Positions 6,377 through 13,447 of a stretch of DNA of 13,447 nucleotides are shown here, in pieces. The position numbers were made by a program, and so were the translations under genes. The notes under the pieces were generated by a model. That model saw nothing but the letters and a program-made list of their open reading frames with translations, made no database searches and was not told where the DNA came from. The stretch spans positions 1 through 13,447 of the forward strand of contig JAEWZE010000197.1 of NCBI GenBank assembly GCA_023395465.1, in the 5' to 3' direction. Source of the stretch: Pseudomonadota bacterium (GTDB lineage Bacteria > Pseudomonadota > Gammaproteobacteria > Xanthomonadales > Xanthomonadaceae). Numbering within the stretch: position 1 is the first letter of the stretch; each line of letters starts with the position of its first letter.

Positions 6377-6453
6377 TGGTAGCGGGGGCAGGATTTGAAC
6401 CTGCGACCTTCGGGTTATGAGCCCGACGAGCTGCCAGACTGCTCCACCCCGCA
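6377..6453 (-). tRNA. initiator tRNA-fMet (anticodon CAT)
   Basis: The 77-nt cloverleaf includes an encoded CCA. Anticodon CAT is at 6417-6419. Initiator hallmarks are present: the anticodon stem TCGGG/CCCGA has the three consecutive G:C pairs needed for 30S P-site selection, and positions 1 and 72 do not pair (U1 opposite U72; E. coli has C1/A72), which allows formylation. Acceptor pairs 2-71 to 7-66, the T stem GCAGG/CCTGC and the loop TTCAAAT are intact. In E. coli the metY initiator tRNA begins the rimP-nusA-infB operon; here it has its own promoter and terminator and lies 69 bases after nuoN, separated from rimP by an extra gene. Confidence 0.97.
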
Positions 6454-6464
6454 GCAGAAGCGGA

Positions 6465-6493
6465 ATTATGACGATGGCGGATGCTTTTGGCAA
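6465..6493 (-). promoter_or_regulatory. sigma70 promoter of the initiator tRNA gene
   Basis: On the minus strand -35 TTGCCA (6488-6493, 5/6) and -10 CATAAT (6465-6470, 5/6) are separated by exactly 17 bp. The likely start near 6458 gives a very short leader before the tRNA 5' end at 6453. The promoter lies in the 68-bp nuoN-tRNA gap. No intrinsic terminator precedes it, so the tRNA may also be made by readthrough from nuo. Confidence 0.75.
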
Positions 6494-6521
6494 GCCCCGC
6501 GCATCGTTTACTTCAGGATGC

Positions 6522-7982
6522 TCAGGCGAACGCCTGCTGGCACCACTCCATCACCGGGCTCCAGAACAGGCCCAGAGCCAGCAGCGCGAGCGCGTTGAGC
6601 GAGAACACCGCCTGCAGCGCACCGCCCCGGACCGTGACCGGTTCGCCCGAGGGCTGGTCGAAGTACATCACCTTGATCACGCGCAGGTAGTAGAACGCGC
6701 CGATCACCGCGAACAGGATGCCGACGATGACCAGCCACAGCAGGTCGGCCTCCAGCGCCGCGCGCAGCACCGCGACCTTGGCCCAGAAGCCCAGCAGCAC
6801 CGGCACGCCGGCCAGCGAAGCCATGATCAGCAGCACCAGGCCGGCCATCCAGGGATTGCGCGCGTTGAGGCCGCGGAAGTCCTCGATGCGATCGGCTTCG
6901 AAACCCTGGCGCGAGAGCATCACGATCGCGCCGAATCCGGCCGCCGACATGATGGTGTAGCTGATCGCGTAGAACAGCGCCGCCGCATAACCCTCGGCGC
7001 CACCGGCCGCGAGGCCCATGAACATGAAGCCCACGTGCGAGATCGTGGAATACGCCAGCATGCGCTTGAGGTTGGTCTGCGCGATCGCGAACAGGTTGCC
7101 GACGCCCAGGGACAGCGCGGCCAGCACCGCCAGCAGCAGCTGGGTCTGTTCGTAGTGCGGCCCGAGCGCGATGTCGAGCATGCGCCAGCTCATGCCGAAC
7201 GCCGCGATCTTAGGCGCCGAGCCGATGAACAGCGTGATCGGCGTTGGCGCGCCGTGGTAGGTGTCGGGCAGCCACATGTGGAAGGGCGCGGCGCCGAACT
7301 TGAACGCGATGCCGACCACGACGAACACCGTGCCGGTGAGCAGCAGGGTGCGGTCCGTGCCGGACACGCTGCCGGCCGCGTCGCGGATGGCGGCAAGGTC
7401 GAGCGTGCCGGTGGCGCCGTACACCAGGGTCATGCCGTACAGCAGCAGGCCCGAGGCCAGCGAGCCGAGCACGAAGTACTTCATCGCCGCTTCGGAGGCC
7501 ATCGGGCTGTCGCGATCCGTGGCGACCAGCGCGTAGGAGCACAGCGCAAGCAGTTCCAGGCCGACATAGACCATGGTCATGCTGCCGGCGGAGACCAGCA
7601 GCATCATGCCGGCGACCGCGAACAGCACCAGCACCGCCACCTCGCCCTTGTACAGCCCGCGCTCGCGCAGGAACGGCCAGATGTAGGCCATCGCCAGCGC
7701 GCTGACCAGCAGCAGCACCAGCTTCATCAGGTCCGCGCCCTCGTCGCGCACGAACATCCCCGACAGCGTGCTGCCCTGCCCGCCCACGTCGAACCAGACC
7801 ATGGCCGCGGCGGTCAGCAGGGTCGCGATCGCGAGCGCGTGGGTGAGCACGCGGCGGCGGTCGTCCAGGAACAGGTCGAGCATCAGCAGCGCAAACGCGC
7901 CGAAGACCACGACCAGCTCGGGCGCCATCGGCGCCAGCTCGGCGAAGGAACGTACGGGAGGGGGCGTCATCGCGGTCGTCAT
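6522..7982 (-). CDS. nuoN: NADH-quinone oxidoreductase subunit N
   Basis: NuoN is one of three antiporter-like proton-pumping subunits in the complex I membrane arm, normally with 14 transmembrane helices. The 486-residue product matches the family in length (about 485). Visible key residues are Glu143 in GLELLAL, Lys228 in FKFGAAPFHMWLPD, Lys258 in APKIAAF and Lys402 in LLGFWAKVAV, matching the conserved charged axis. The start is uncertain: three in-frame ATGs lie at 7994, 7982 and 7970. GAGGA abuts the first, too close to serve it, so 7982 (MTTAMTPPP) is preferred; 7994 would add four residues. It is the last gene of the nuo operon, 73 bp after nuoM, with the initiator tRNA just downstream. 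Confidence 0.96.
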   Translation of the reverse strand: MTTAMTPPPVRSFAELAPMAPELVVVFGAFALLMLDLFLDDRRRVLTHALAIATLLTAAAMVWFDVGGQGSTLSGMFVRDEGADLMKLVLLLVSALAMAYIWPFLRERGLYKGEVAVLVLFAVAGMMLLVSAGSMTMVYVGLELLALCSYALVATDRDSPMASEAAMKYFVLGSLASGLLLYGMTLVYGATGTLDLAAIRDAAGSVSGTDRTLLLTGTVFVVVGIAFKFGAAPFHMWLPDTYHGAPTPITLFIGSAPKIAAFGMSWRMLDIALGPHYEQTQLLLAVLAALSLGVGNLFAIAQTNLKRMLAYSTISHVGFMFMGLAAGGAEGYAAALFYAISYTIMSAAGFGAIVMLSRQGFEADRIEDFRGLNARNPWMAGLVLLIMASLAGVPVLLGFWAKVAVLRAALEADLLWLVIVGILFAVIGAFYYLRVIKVMYFDQPSGEPVTVRGGALQAVFSLNALALLALGLFWSPVMEWCQQAFA

Positions 7983-8055
7983 CACTTCATGCATTCCTCG
8001 GTGGCCACGCAGGCCACCCTGTCTCCACCCTCGAAGCGGCGGGCCGGGTCCCGGT

Positions 8056-9570
8056 TCACAGCTTGCTCGCCGCGATGTGGGTCGCCAGCTGCGCGATCGC
8101 CGGGTCCATCAGGTCGATCAGCGGCTTGGGCCACACGCCGATCAGCACCGTGCCGACCGCGAAGGTGCCCAGCACGAGCCATTCGCGCCCGTTGATGTCC
8201 TTGAGCTGGGCCACGTGCGCGTTGCCGATCTCGCCGAACATCACCCGCTTGACCAGCCACAGCGAGTAGCCCGCGCCGATGATCAGGGTCAGCGCTGCGG
8301 TGAAGGCGATCATCGGATGGTGCTGGAAGCTGGCCAGGACCACCATGAACTCGCCGACGAAGCCCGAGGTCCCCGGCAGGCCGGAGTTGGCCATCGCGAA
8401 CAGCACCATGAAGAAGGTGAACCACGGCATCACGTTGGCCACGCCGCCGTAGTCCCGGATCATGCGGGTGTGCATGCGGTCGTACAGCACGCCGACGCAG
8501 GAGAACATCGCGCCGGAGATGAAGCCGTGCGAGATCATCTGCACCATCGCGCCCTGCAGGCCCAGGCGCGCCGCGTCCTCGCCGCCGCTGACGTCGCGCA
8601 TCAGCGAGAAGGCGATGAACGTACCGAGGGTCACGAAGCCCATGTGCGCCACGGAGGAATAGGCGATGAGCTTCTTCATGTCCTCCTGGACCAGTGCCAC
8701 CAGGCCCACGTAGACCACCGCGATCAGCGACAGCGCGATCACCAGCCAGGCCCATTCGTGGCCGGCGTCGGGCGTGATCGGCAGGCTGAAGCGCAGGAAG
8801 CCGTAGCCGCCGATCTTCAGCATGATCGCCGCCAGGATCACCGAGCCGCCGGTCGGCGCCTCGACGTGGGCGTCGGGCAGCCAGGTGTGGACCGGGAACA
8901 TCGGCACCTTCACCGCGAACGCGGCGAGGAAGGCGAAGAACAGCCACATCTGCTCGGTCGAGGTCAGGCGCAGTGCGTACAGGTCCGGCAGCTGCCAGCT
9001 GCCCGCCTTCAGGTACAGGTAGATCAGGCCGACCAGCATGAAGATCGAGCCGAGGAACGTGTACAGGAAGAACTTGATCGACGCATACACGCGCCGCGGC
9101 CCGCCCCAGACGCCGATGATGATGAACATCGGGATCAGCATGGCTTCGAAGAACACGTAGAACAGCAGCGCGTCCACCGCCGAGAACACGCCGATCATCA
9201 GGCCTTCGAGGATCAGCAGCGCGCCGTAGTACTGGCTCACGCGCCGGTCGATCGAGGTCCACGCGCCCACCAGCACCAGCGCGGTGGTCAGCGCGGTGAG
9301 GATGATCAGGGCGATCGAGATGCCATCCGCACCCAGGTGGTACTGGATGTCGTAGGCCGGGATCCACTCGCGCCGCTCGAGGAACTGCAGGCCGGTGGCG
9401 GCGTAGTCGAAGCCGGTGAACAGCGGCAGGCTGAGCACGAACACGAGCACGGCGATCGCCAGCGACAGCCAGCGTGCGCCGGCGGCGCGCTTGTCGCCGA
9501 GCGCGAGCACGGCGGCGCCACCGAAGATCGGCAGCCAGATCAGGAGACTGAGGAGGGGCCAGTTCTGCAC
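8056..9570 (-). CDS. nuoM: NADH-quinone oxidoreductase subunit M
   Basis: NuoM is the central antiporter-like proton-pumping subunit of the complex I membrane arm. The 504-residue length is typical. Conserved charged residues are visible: Glu142 in FFEAMLIPMF, Lys221 in AVKVPMFPVHTWLPD, Lys252 in MLKIGGYGF, the DMKKLIAYSSVAHMGF segment near 298-312, and Glu407 in GFVGEF. The protein is strongly hydrophobic throughout, as expected for 14 helices. The start is GTG at 9570, only four bases after the nuoL stop, and MQNWPLLSLLIWLP begins where the family begins. The near-contact with nuoL suggests translational coupling. Confidence 0.97.
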   Translation of the reverse strand: MQNWPLLSLLIWLPIFGGAAVLALGDKRAAGARWLSLAIAVLVFVLSLPLFTGFDYAATGLQFLERREWIPAYDIQYHLGADGISIALIILTALTTALVLVGAWTSIDRRVSQYYGALLILEGLMIGVFSAVDALLFYVFFEAMLIPMFIIIGVWGGPRRVYASIKFFLYTFLGSIFMLVGLIYLYLKAGSWQLPDLYALRLTSTEQMWLFFAFLAAFAVKVPMFPVHTWLPDAHVEAPTGGSVILAAIMLKIGGYGFLRFSLPITPDAGHEWAWLVIALSLIAVVYVGLVALVQEDMKKLIAYSSVAHMGFVTLGTFIAFSLMRDVSGGEDAARLGLQGAMVQMISHGFISGAMFSCVGVLYDRMHTRMIRDYGGVANVMPWFTFFMVLFAMANSGLPGTSGFVGEFMVVLASFQHHPMIAFTAALTLIIGAGYSLWLVKRVMFGEIGNAHVAQLKDINGREWLVLGTFAVGTVLIGVWPKPLIDLMDPAIAQLATHIAASKL

Positions 9571-9574
9571 GGGG

Positions 9575-11695
9575 TCAGGTCCAATAGCGGATCAGTACGG
9601 CCAGGAGCACGATCAGGCCGAGGATCATCGCGAACGCGTAGTGGTAGAGGTATCCGGTCTGCATGCGGCGGACGAGGCCCGCGGCCAGGTCGACGACGCG
9701 GGCAGCGCCGTTGACCAGCACGCCGTCGATCAGCTTGCTGTCGACGTCGCGCGAGCCGCGACCCAGCAGCACGCTGCCGCCGGCGAAGCCCTTGATCCAG
9801 AGATCGTCCATGCCGTACTTGTTCTCGAGGACGCGGATCGGCACGCGCAGCGCATGCGCCACCTTCGGCGCCAGGCCGGGCCGCCACACGTACATCAGCG
9901 TCGCCAGGAGGAAGCCGGCCAGGCTCAGCCAGAAGGCGGGCGCGACCATGCCGTGCAGGGCGAACGCGACGGGGCCGTGCCACAGGTGTTCCTTGATCTG
10001 CGCCATCACGTCGTGCGCGGCGAACACCTCGATGGCGCCGGCGAAGAACGGAGTCGTCTCCTCGTGGCCGCTCCAGTCGGTGCCGAACAGCATCGGACCG
10101 GCCGTGAAGAAGCCGAGCAGGATCGAGGGGATCGCCAGCAGCACCAGCGGCAGGGTCACCACCCACGGGGACTCGTGCGGCTCGTGCACGCCGTGGTGGG
10201 CGTCGTCGGCGTGCTCGCCGTGCGCGTCCAGGTGCGAAGGCTCGTGTCGGGTTTCCTGGCCGAGCGGTCCGTGCTGCGCCTCGGGATGCGACTGCGGCAC
10301 TTCGCGGAAACGCTCCGCGCCGAAATAGGTGAGGTAGAGCAGGCGGAAACTGTAGAACGAGGTCACGAATGCGCCCAGCAGCACCGCCCAGTAGCCGTAG
10401 GTGCCGACCCAGCCGCGATCGGCGCCGAGCTTCGCCGCCTCGATGATGATGTCCTTGGAATAGAAGCCGCTGAAGAACGGCGTGGCCACCAGCGCCAGCG
10501 TGCCGATGACGGTAGTCCAGAAGGTGATCGGCATGTACTTGCGCAGGCCGCCCATCCTGCGCATGTCCTGCTCGTGGTGCATGCCGATGATCACGCTGCC
10601 CGCGGCCAGGAACAGCAGCGCCTTGAAGAAGGCGTGGGTCATCAGGTGGTACACCGCCGCCGAGTACGCCGACACGCCCAGCGCCACGGTCATGTAGCCC
10701 AGCTGCGACAGGGTCGAATAGGCGACCACGCGCTTGATGTCGTTCTGGACCATGCCGATCAGGCCGGTGAAGAACGCCGTCGTGGCGCCGATGAACAGCA
10801 CGAAATCGAGCGCGGTGACGCTCATCTCGAAGATCGGCGACATGCGCGCAACCATGAAGATGCCCGCGGTGACCATGGTCGCGGCGTGGATCAGCGCCGA
10901 GATCGGGGTCGGGCCTTCCATCGAGTCTGGCAGCCACACGTGCAGCGGCACCTGCGCCGACTTGCCCATGGCGCCGATGAACAGGCAGATGCAGATCATG
11001 GTTGCGACCGACCACTCGGTGCTGCCCAGTACCTGGATGGTGGCGCCGTCGAGCACCTCGCCCGCGCGACCGAACACGGTGGCGTAGTCGAGGCTGCCGA
11101 AGTACCACATCACCGCGGCGATGCCGAGCAGGAAGCCGAAGTCACCCACGCGGTTGACCAGGAACGCCTTGAGGTTGGCGAACACCGCGGTCGGGCGCTT
11201 GAACCAGAAGCCGATCAGCAGGTACGACACCAGGCCCACCGCTTCCCAGCCGAAGAACAGCTGCACCATGTTGTTCGACATCACCAGCATCAGCATGGAG
11301 AACGTGAACAGCGAGATGTACGAGAAGAAGCGCTGGTAGCCGGGGTCGTCGGCCATGTAGCCGATGGTGTAGATGTGCACCATCAGCGACACGGAGGTGA
11401 CGACGACCATCATCATGGCCGACAGCGGATCGATCAGGAAGCCGATTTCCAGCTTGGTCTGGCCGATCAGGCTCCAGGTGTAGACCGCGCCGTCAAAGCG
11501 CAGGCCATTGAGCACGTCGTTCAGCACCACCACCGAACCGATGGTGGAGATGAGCACGCCCAGGATGGTGATCATGTGCGAAGCACGGCGGCCGATGGGA
11601 CGGCCCAGGAACCCGGTGCCGAAGAGGCCCGCGAGAATTGCCCCCGCCAGCGGAGCCAGCGCGATGAGCAAGTAGAGATTGGGTGAGCTAGACAT
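9575..11695 (-). CDS. nuoL: NADH-quinone oxidoreductase subunit L
   Basis: NuoL is the distal antiporter-like subunit of complex I; its C-terminal amphipathic lateral helix runs along the membrane arm. The 706 residues exceed the E. coli protein (about 613). Expected charged residues are present: Glu151 in FFGWEAVGL, Lys245 in GAMGKSAQVPLHVWLPD and Lys414 in FFSGFYSKD. The KRVVAYSTLSQLGYM and HAFFKALLFL segments are also typical. Part of the extra length is a hydrophilic insert at about 465-510 with ten His among residues 470-507, placed after the FYSFRLLYLTYFG helix. The C-terminus (VLENKYGMDDLW, then a hydrophobic anchor) is normal. ATG at 11695 follows GGAAG; the gap to nuoK is 17 bp. Confidence 0.97.
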   Translation of the reverse strand: MSSSPNLYLLIALAPLAGAILAGLFGTGFLGRPIGRRASHMITILGVLISTIGSVVVLNDVLNGLRFDGAVYTWSLIGQTKLEIGFLIDPLSAMMMVVVTSVSLMVHIYTIGYMADDPGYQRFFSYISLFTFSMLMLVMSNNMVQLFFGWEAVGLVSYLLIGFWFKRPTAVFANLKAFLVNRVGDFGFLLGIAAVMWYFGSLDYATVFGRAGEVLDGATIQVLGSTEWSVATMICICLFIGAMGKSAQVPLHVWLPDSMEGPTPISALIHAATMVTAGIFMVARMSPIFEMSVTALDFVLFIGATTAFFTGLIGMVQNDIKRVVAYSTLSQLGYMTVALGVSAYSAAVYHLMTHAFFKALLFLAAGSVIIGMHHEQDMRRMGGLRKYMPITFWTTVIGTLALVATPFFSGFYSKDIIIEAAKLGADRGWVGTYGYWAVLLGAFVTSFYSFRLLYLTYFGAERFREVPQSHPEAQHGPLGQETRHEPSHLDAHGEHADDAHHGVHEPHESPWVVTLPLVLLAIPSILLGFFTAGPMLFGTDWSGHEETTPFFAGAIEVFAAHDVMAQIKEHLWHGPVAFALHGMVAPAFWLSLAGFLLATLMYVWRPGLAPKVAHALRVPIRVLENKYGMDDLWIKGFAGGSVLLGRGSRDVDSKLIDGVLVNGAARVVDLAAGLVRRMQTGYLYHYAFAMILGLIVLLAVLIRYWT

Positions 11696-11712
11696 TTTCT
11701 TCCAATACCCCG

Positions 11713-12021
11713 TCAGCCCTTCAGGCGATCGAGTTCGTCAACGTTGATCGTGTTCAGGTTGCGGAACAGCAGCACCAGGATGGCCAGGCCGATCGCCGCT
11801 TCGGCGGCGGCCACGGTCAGGATGAAGAACACGAACACCTGGCCGGCGGTGTCGCCGAACCAGCTGGAGAACGCCACGAAGTTCATGTTGACGGCCAGGA
11901 GCACCAGCTCGATGGACATCAGGAGAATGATCAGGTTGCGGCGGTTCAGGAAGATGCCGAAGATCCCGATGGCGAACAGGATCGCCCCGAGGATCAGGTA
12001 GTGGGCCAGCGTCAGCGTCAT
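11713..12021 (-). CDS. nuoK: NADH-quinone oxidoreductase subunit K
   Basis: NuoK is a small complex I subunit of three transmembrane helices that helps form the fourth proton path (MrpC-like). The 102 residues match the family. The two essential membrane glutamates are visible: Glu38 in LMSIELVLLAVNMNFV and Glu74 in AAAEAAIGLAIL. The product ends with the usual short tail INVDELDRLKG. The ATG at 12021 overlaps the nuoJ stop as ATGA, a sign of translational coupling, and nuoL follows after 17 bp. Confidence 0.97.
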   Translation of the reverse strand: MTLTLAHYLILGAILFAIGIFGIFLNRRNLIILLMSIELVLLAVNMNFVAFSSWFGDTAGQVFVFFILTVAAAEAAIGLAILVLLFRNLNTINVDELDRLKG

Positions 12022-12668
12022 TTTTGTTCTCCTTGGGGCGCGGCGGCGGTCGGAGCGCCGTTCTGCGCCTGGGCACGCTCGCTCTGGGCGGGCATGCTCA
12101 CCATGCGGTAACGGTCCTTCGAGCGCACGCGGACGGCGGCCACCGGGTCGTTGTACTTCACGTCGCGGCGGCGGCGCAGGGTCAGCGCGATGGCGGCAAC
12201 CATGCCCACCAGCAGCAGCGCGGCGCCCACTTCAATCGCGTAGATGTACTGGGTGTACATGGCCTCGCCCAGCGCGCGGGCGTTGTTGTAGTCGCCGGCG
12301 ACGGGGGCTTGCGGGCCAGCGCCGTACCAGGTCGAACCCAGCACGAAGGCCATCTCCAGCACCATGACCAGGCCGATCACCAGGCCCAGCGGCAGGTAGG
12401 TCTTCAGGCCCTGGCGCAAGGCATCCATGCGGATGTCGAGCATCATCACGACGAAGAGGAAGAGCACCATCACGGCGCCCACGTATACCAGCACCAGCAG
12501 CAGCGCAAGGAACTCGGCGCCAAGCAGCATCCACAGCATGGCTGCGTTGACGAACGCCAGGATCAGGTGCAGGACTGCGGTAACCGGGCTGCGCGCGGTG
12601 ATCACGCGGAACGCCGCGATCACCAGCACCGCGGCCAGTATGTAAAACAGGACAGTGGTAAAAGTCAT
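12018..12668 (-). CDS. nuoJ: NADH-quinone oxidoreductase subunit J
   Basis: NuoJ is a membrane subunit of complex I with about five helices; its third helix lies in the segment linking quinone reduction to proton pumping. The 216-residue protein shows the conserved run at about 50-80 (GAEFLALLLVLVYVGAVMVL then FLFVVMMLDIR), which covers this helix. Another helix near 130-164 ends in RRRRD. The last 40 or so residues are polar, with Ala, Pro and Gln, and look disordered; such tails vary between species. ATG at 12668 has AGGA eight bases upstream. It overlaps nuoK and follows nuoI by 17 bp. Confidence 0.96.
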   Translation of the reverse strand: MTFTTVLFYILAAVLVIAAFRVITARSPVTAVLHLILAFVNAAMLWMLLGAEFLALLLVLVYVGAVMVLFLFVVMMLDIRMDALRQGLKTYLPLGLVIGLVMVLEMAFVLGSTWYGAGPQAPVAGDYNNARALGEAMYTQYIYAIEVGAALLLVGMVAAIALTLRRRRDVKYNDPVAAVRVRSKDRYRMVSMPAQSERAQAQNGAPTAAAPQGEQK

Positions 12669-12685
12669 GGATCAGGTCCTGGGCT

Positions 12686-13174
12686 TCAACGGTAGGGAGC
12701 GTCTTCGGCCCGGCGACGGGCGATTTCGGCTTCGTAGCGGTCGCCCACGGCGAGCAGCATGTCTTTGGTGAAATACAGGTCGCCGCGCTTTTCACCGTGG
12801 TATTCGTGGATGTGCGTTTCCACGATGGAGTCCACGGGGCAGCTTTCCTCACAGAAGCCGCAGAAAATGCACTTGGTCAGGTCGATGTCGTAGCGCGTGG
12901 TACGGCGAGTGCCGTCGTCACGCTGGTCCGACTCGATCGTGATCGCCAGCGCGGGACACACGGCTTCGCACAGCTTGCACGCGATGCAACGCTCTTCCCC
13001 ATTGGGGTAGCGGCGCAGCGCATGCAGGCCACGGAAACGCGGCGACGCAGGCGTCTTTTCCTGGGGGTAGCGCAAGGTGACCTTGCGCTTGAAGAAATAC
13101 TTGCCCGTCAGGCGCATGCCCTTGAGCAATTCGGTCAGCATCAGGCTGCCGAAGAAATCCTTGATCGCTTCCAT
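12686..13174 (-). CDS. nuoI: NADH-quinone oxidoreductase subunit I, 2x[4Fe-4S] ferredoxin
   Basis: NuoI carries iron-sulfur clusters N6a and N6b, passing electrons through the hydrophilic arm of complex I toward NuoB and the quinone site. The 162-residue protein has both ferredoxin motifs complete: Cys63, 66, 69 and 73 (CIACKLCEAVCP) and Cys102, 105, 108 and 112 (CIFCGFCEESCP). An amphipathic, basic N-terminus (about 1-35) matches the membrane-contacting helix of the family. ATG at 13174 is preceded by GAGG six bases upstream. It lies 21 bp after nuoH. Confidence 0.98.
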   Translation of the reverse strand: MEAIKDFFGSLMLTELLKGMRLTGKYFFKRKVTLRYPQEKTPASPRFRGLHALRRYPNGEERCIACKLCEAVCPALAITIESDQRDDGTRRTTRYDIDLTKCIFCGFCEESCPVDSIVETHIHEYHGEKRGDLYFTKDMLLAVGDRYEAEIARRRAEDAPYR

Positions 13175-13195
13175 ATCCTGCCTCTGCCTGGCGGC

Positions 13196-13447
13196 TTAGC
13201 GCCAAATGTTCCAGGGCGTCTGCATCCAGATCGCCACCACGACCAGCCAAACGCCGGTCAGCGGGATGAAGATTTTCCAACCCAAGCGCATGATCTGGTC
13301 ATAGCGGTAGCGCGGGAACGACGCGCGGAACCACACGAACAACGAGACCACGACGAACGTCTTGAGACCCAGCCAGATCCAACCCGGAATCCAGGTCAGC
13401 GGCGCGATGTCGATCGGGGAAGCCCAGCCGCCCAGGAACATGATCGA
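13196..13447 (-). CDS. nuoH: NADH-quinone oxidoreductase subunit H, C-terminal part
   Basis: Only the last 83 residues and the TAA stop are inside the window; the 5' part lies beyond the right edge, so this is an edge truncation and not a broken gene. NuoH anchors the quinone-binding site of complex I and connects the hydrophilic arm to the pumps. The family-typical segment FVWFRASFPRYRYDQIMRLGWK is clear (charged loop between the last two helices), followed by a final hydrophobic helix (IFIPLTGVWLVVVAIW) and a short tail. The in-frame ATG at 13441 is internal, not the start. Confidence 0.95.
   Translation of the reverse strand, partial: SIMFLGGWASPIDIAPLTWIPGWIWLGLKTFVVVSLFVWFRASFPRYRYDQIMRLGWKIFIPLTGVWLVVVAIWMQTPWNIWR

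Noticed and set aside
5375..6493. Longer version of the secreted-protein gene starting at 6493
   Set aside because: It would run through the initiator tRNA gene and its intrinsic terminator, and the clear signal peptide begins only near 6142.
6501..6521. Inverted repeat GCATC/GATGC just after the nuoN stop as the nuo operon terminator
   Set aside because: Only a 5-bp stem with an 11-nt loop and no T-run; too weak to be a terminator.
9416..11686. Very long open frame on the plus strand opposite nuoL/nuoM (similar ones at 1145-2674, 2857-4422, 6417-8195 and 7768-9714)
   Set aside because: These translations are rich in His, Gln, Arg, Asp and Val with low complexity, the usual antisense shadow of GC-rich coding sequence, while the minus strand encodes well-known proteins across the same bases.
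1..13447. CRISPR arrays, insertion sequences, toxin-antitoxin or defence modules
   Set aside because: No regularly spaced repeats, transposase motifs or paired small toxin/antitoxin-like genes were seen; the window is core metabolism and translation.

Overview
The window is GC-rich and tightly packed, and every gene I can support lies on the minus strand. The gene content points to a gammaproteobacterium. The order nuo operon, initiator tRNA-Met, rimP, nusA, infB, together with the GC content and protein wording, suggests Xanthomonadaceae/Lysobacteraceae (Lysobacter- or Luteimonas-like). The genus is an inference. This is core chromosome, not a mobile or defence island, and I found no strong candidate for a new multi-gene system.

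Transcription runs from high to low coordinates. Positions 13447 to 6522 hold the distal part of the respiratory complex I operon: the 3' end of nuoH (cut by the window edge), then nuoI, nuoJ, nuoK, nuoL, nuoM and nuoN. NuoI carries electrons through two 4Fe-4S clusters, and NuoH, J, K, L, M and N form the membrane arm that pumps protons. Gaps are short (4 to 73 bp) and nuoJ/nuoK overlap as ATGA, as expected for one polycistron.

Immediately after nuoN come a good sigma70-type promoter, an initiator tRNA-Met gene (6377..6453) and a strong intrinsic terminator. Next, at 5375..6142, is a lone gene for a predicted secreted protein with a SPRY/concanavalin-like domain, which interrupts the housekeeping order. 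It is followed by about 180 bp without a recognisable gene and then a second promoter (5165..5193).

That second promoter would produce a leader of about 250 nt with four hairpins, the last resembling an attenuator, ahead of rimP (30S maturation), nusA (transcription elongation and termination) and infB (translation initiation factor IF-2). infB ends at position 23, with an 8-bp hairpin around its stop codon.

The points most worth a second look are the rimP leader, the secreted-protein gene inserted between the initiator tRNA and rimP, the identical 12-bp sequence downstream of both terminator-like hairpins that bracket this insertion, and the His-rich insert in NuoL. Long open frames on the plus strand are antisense shadows of the real genes.
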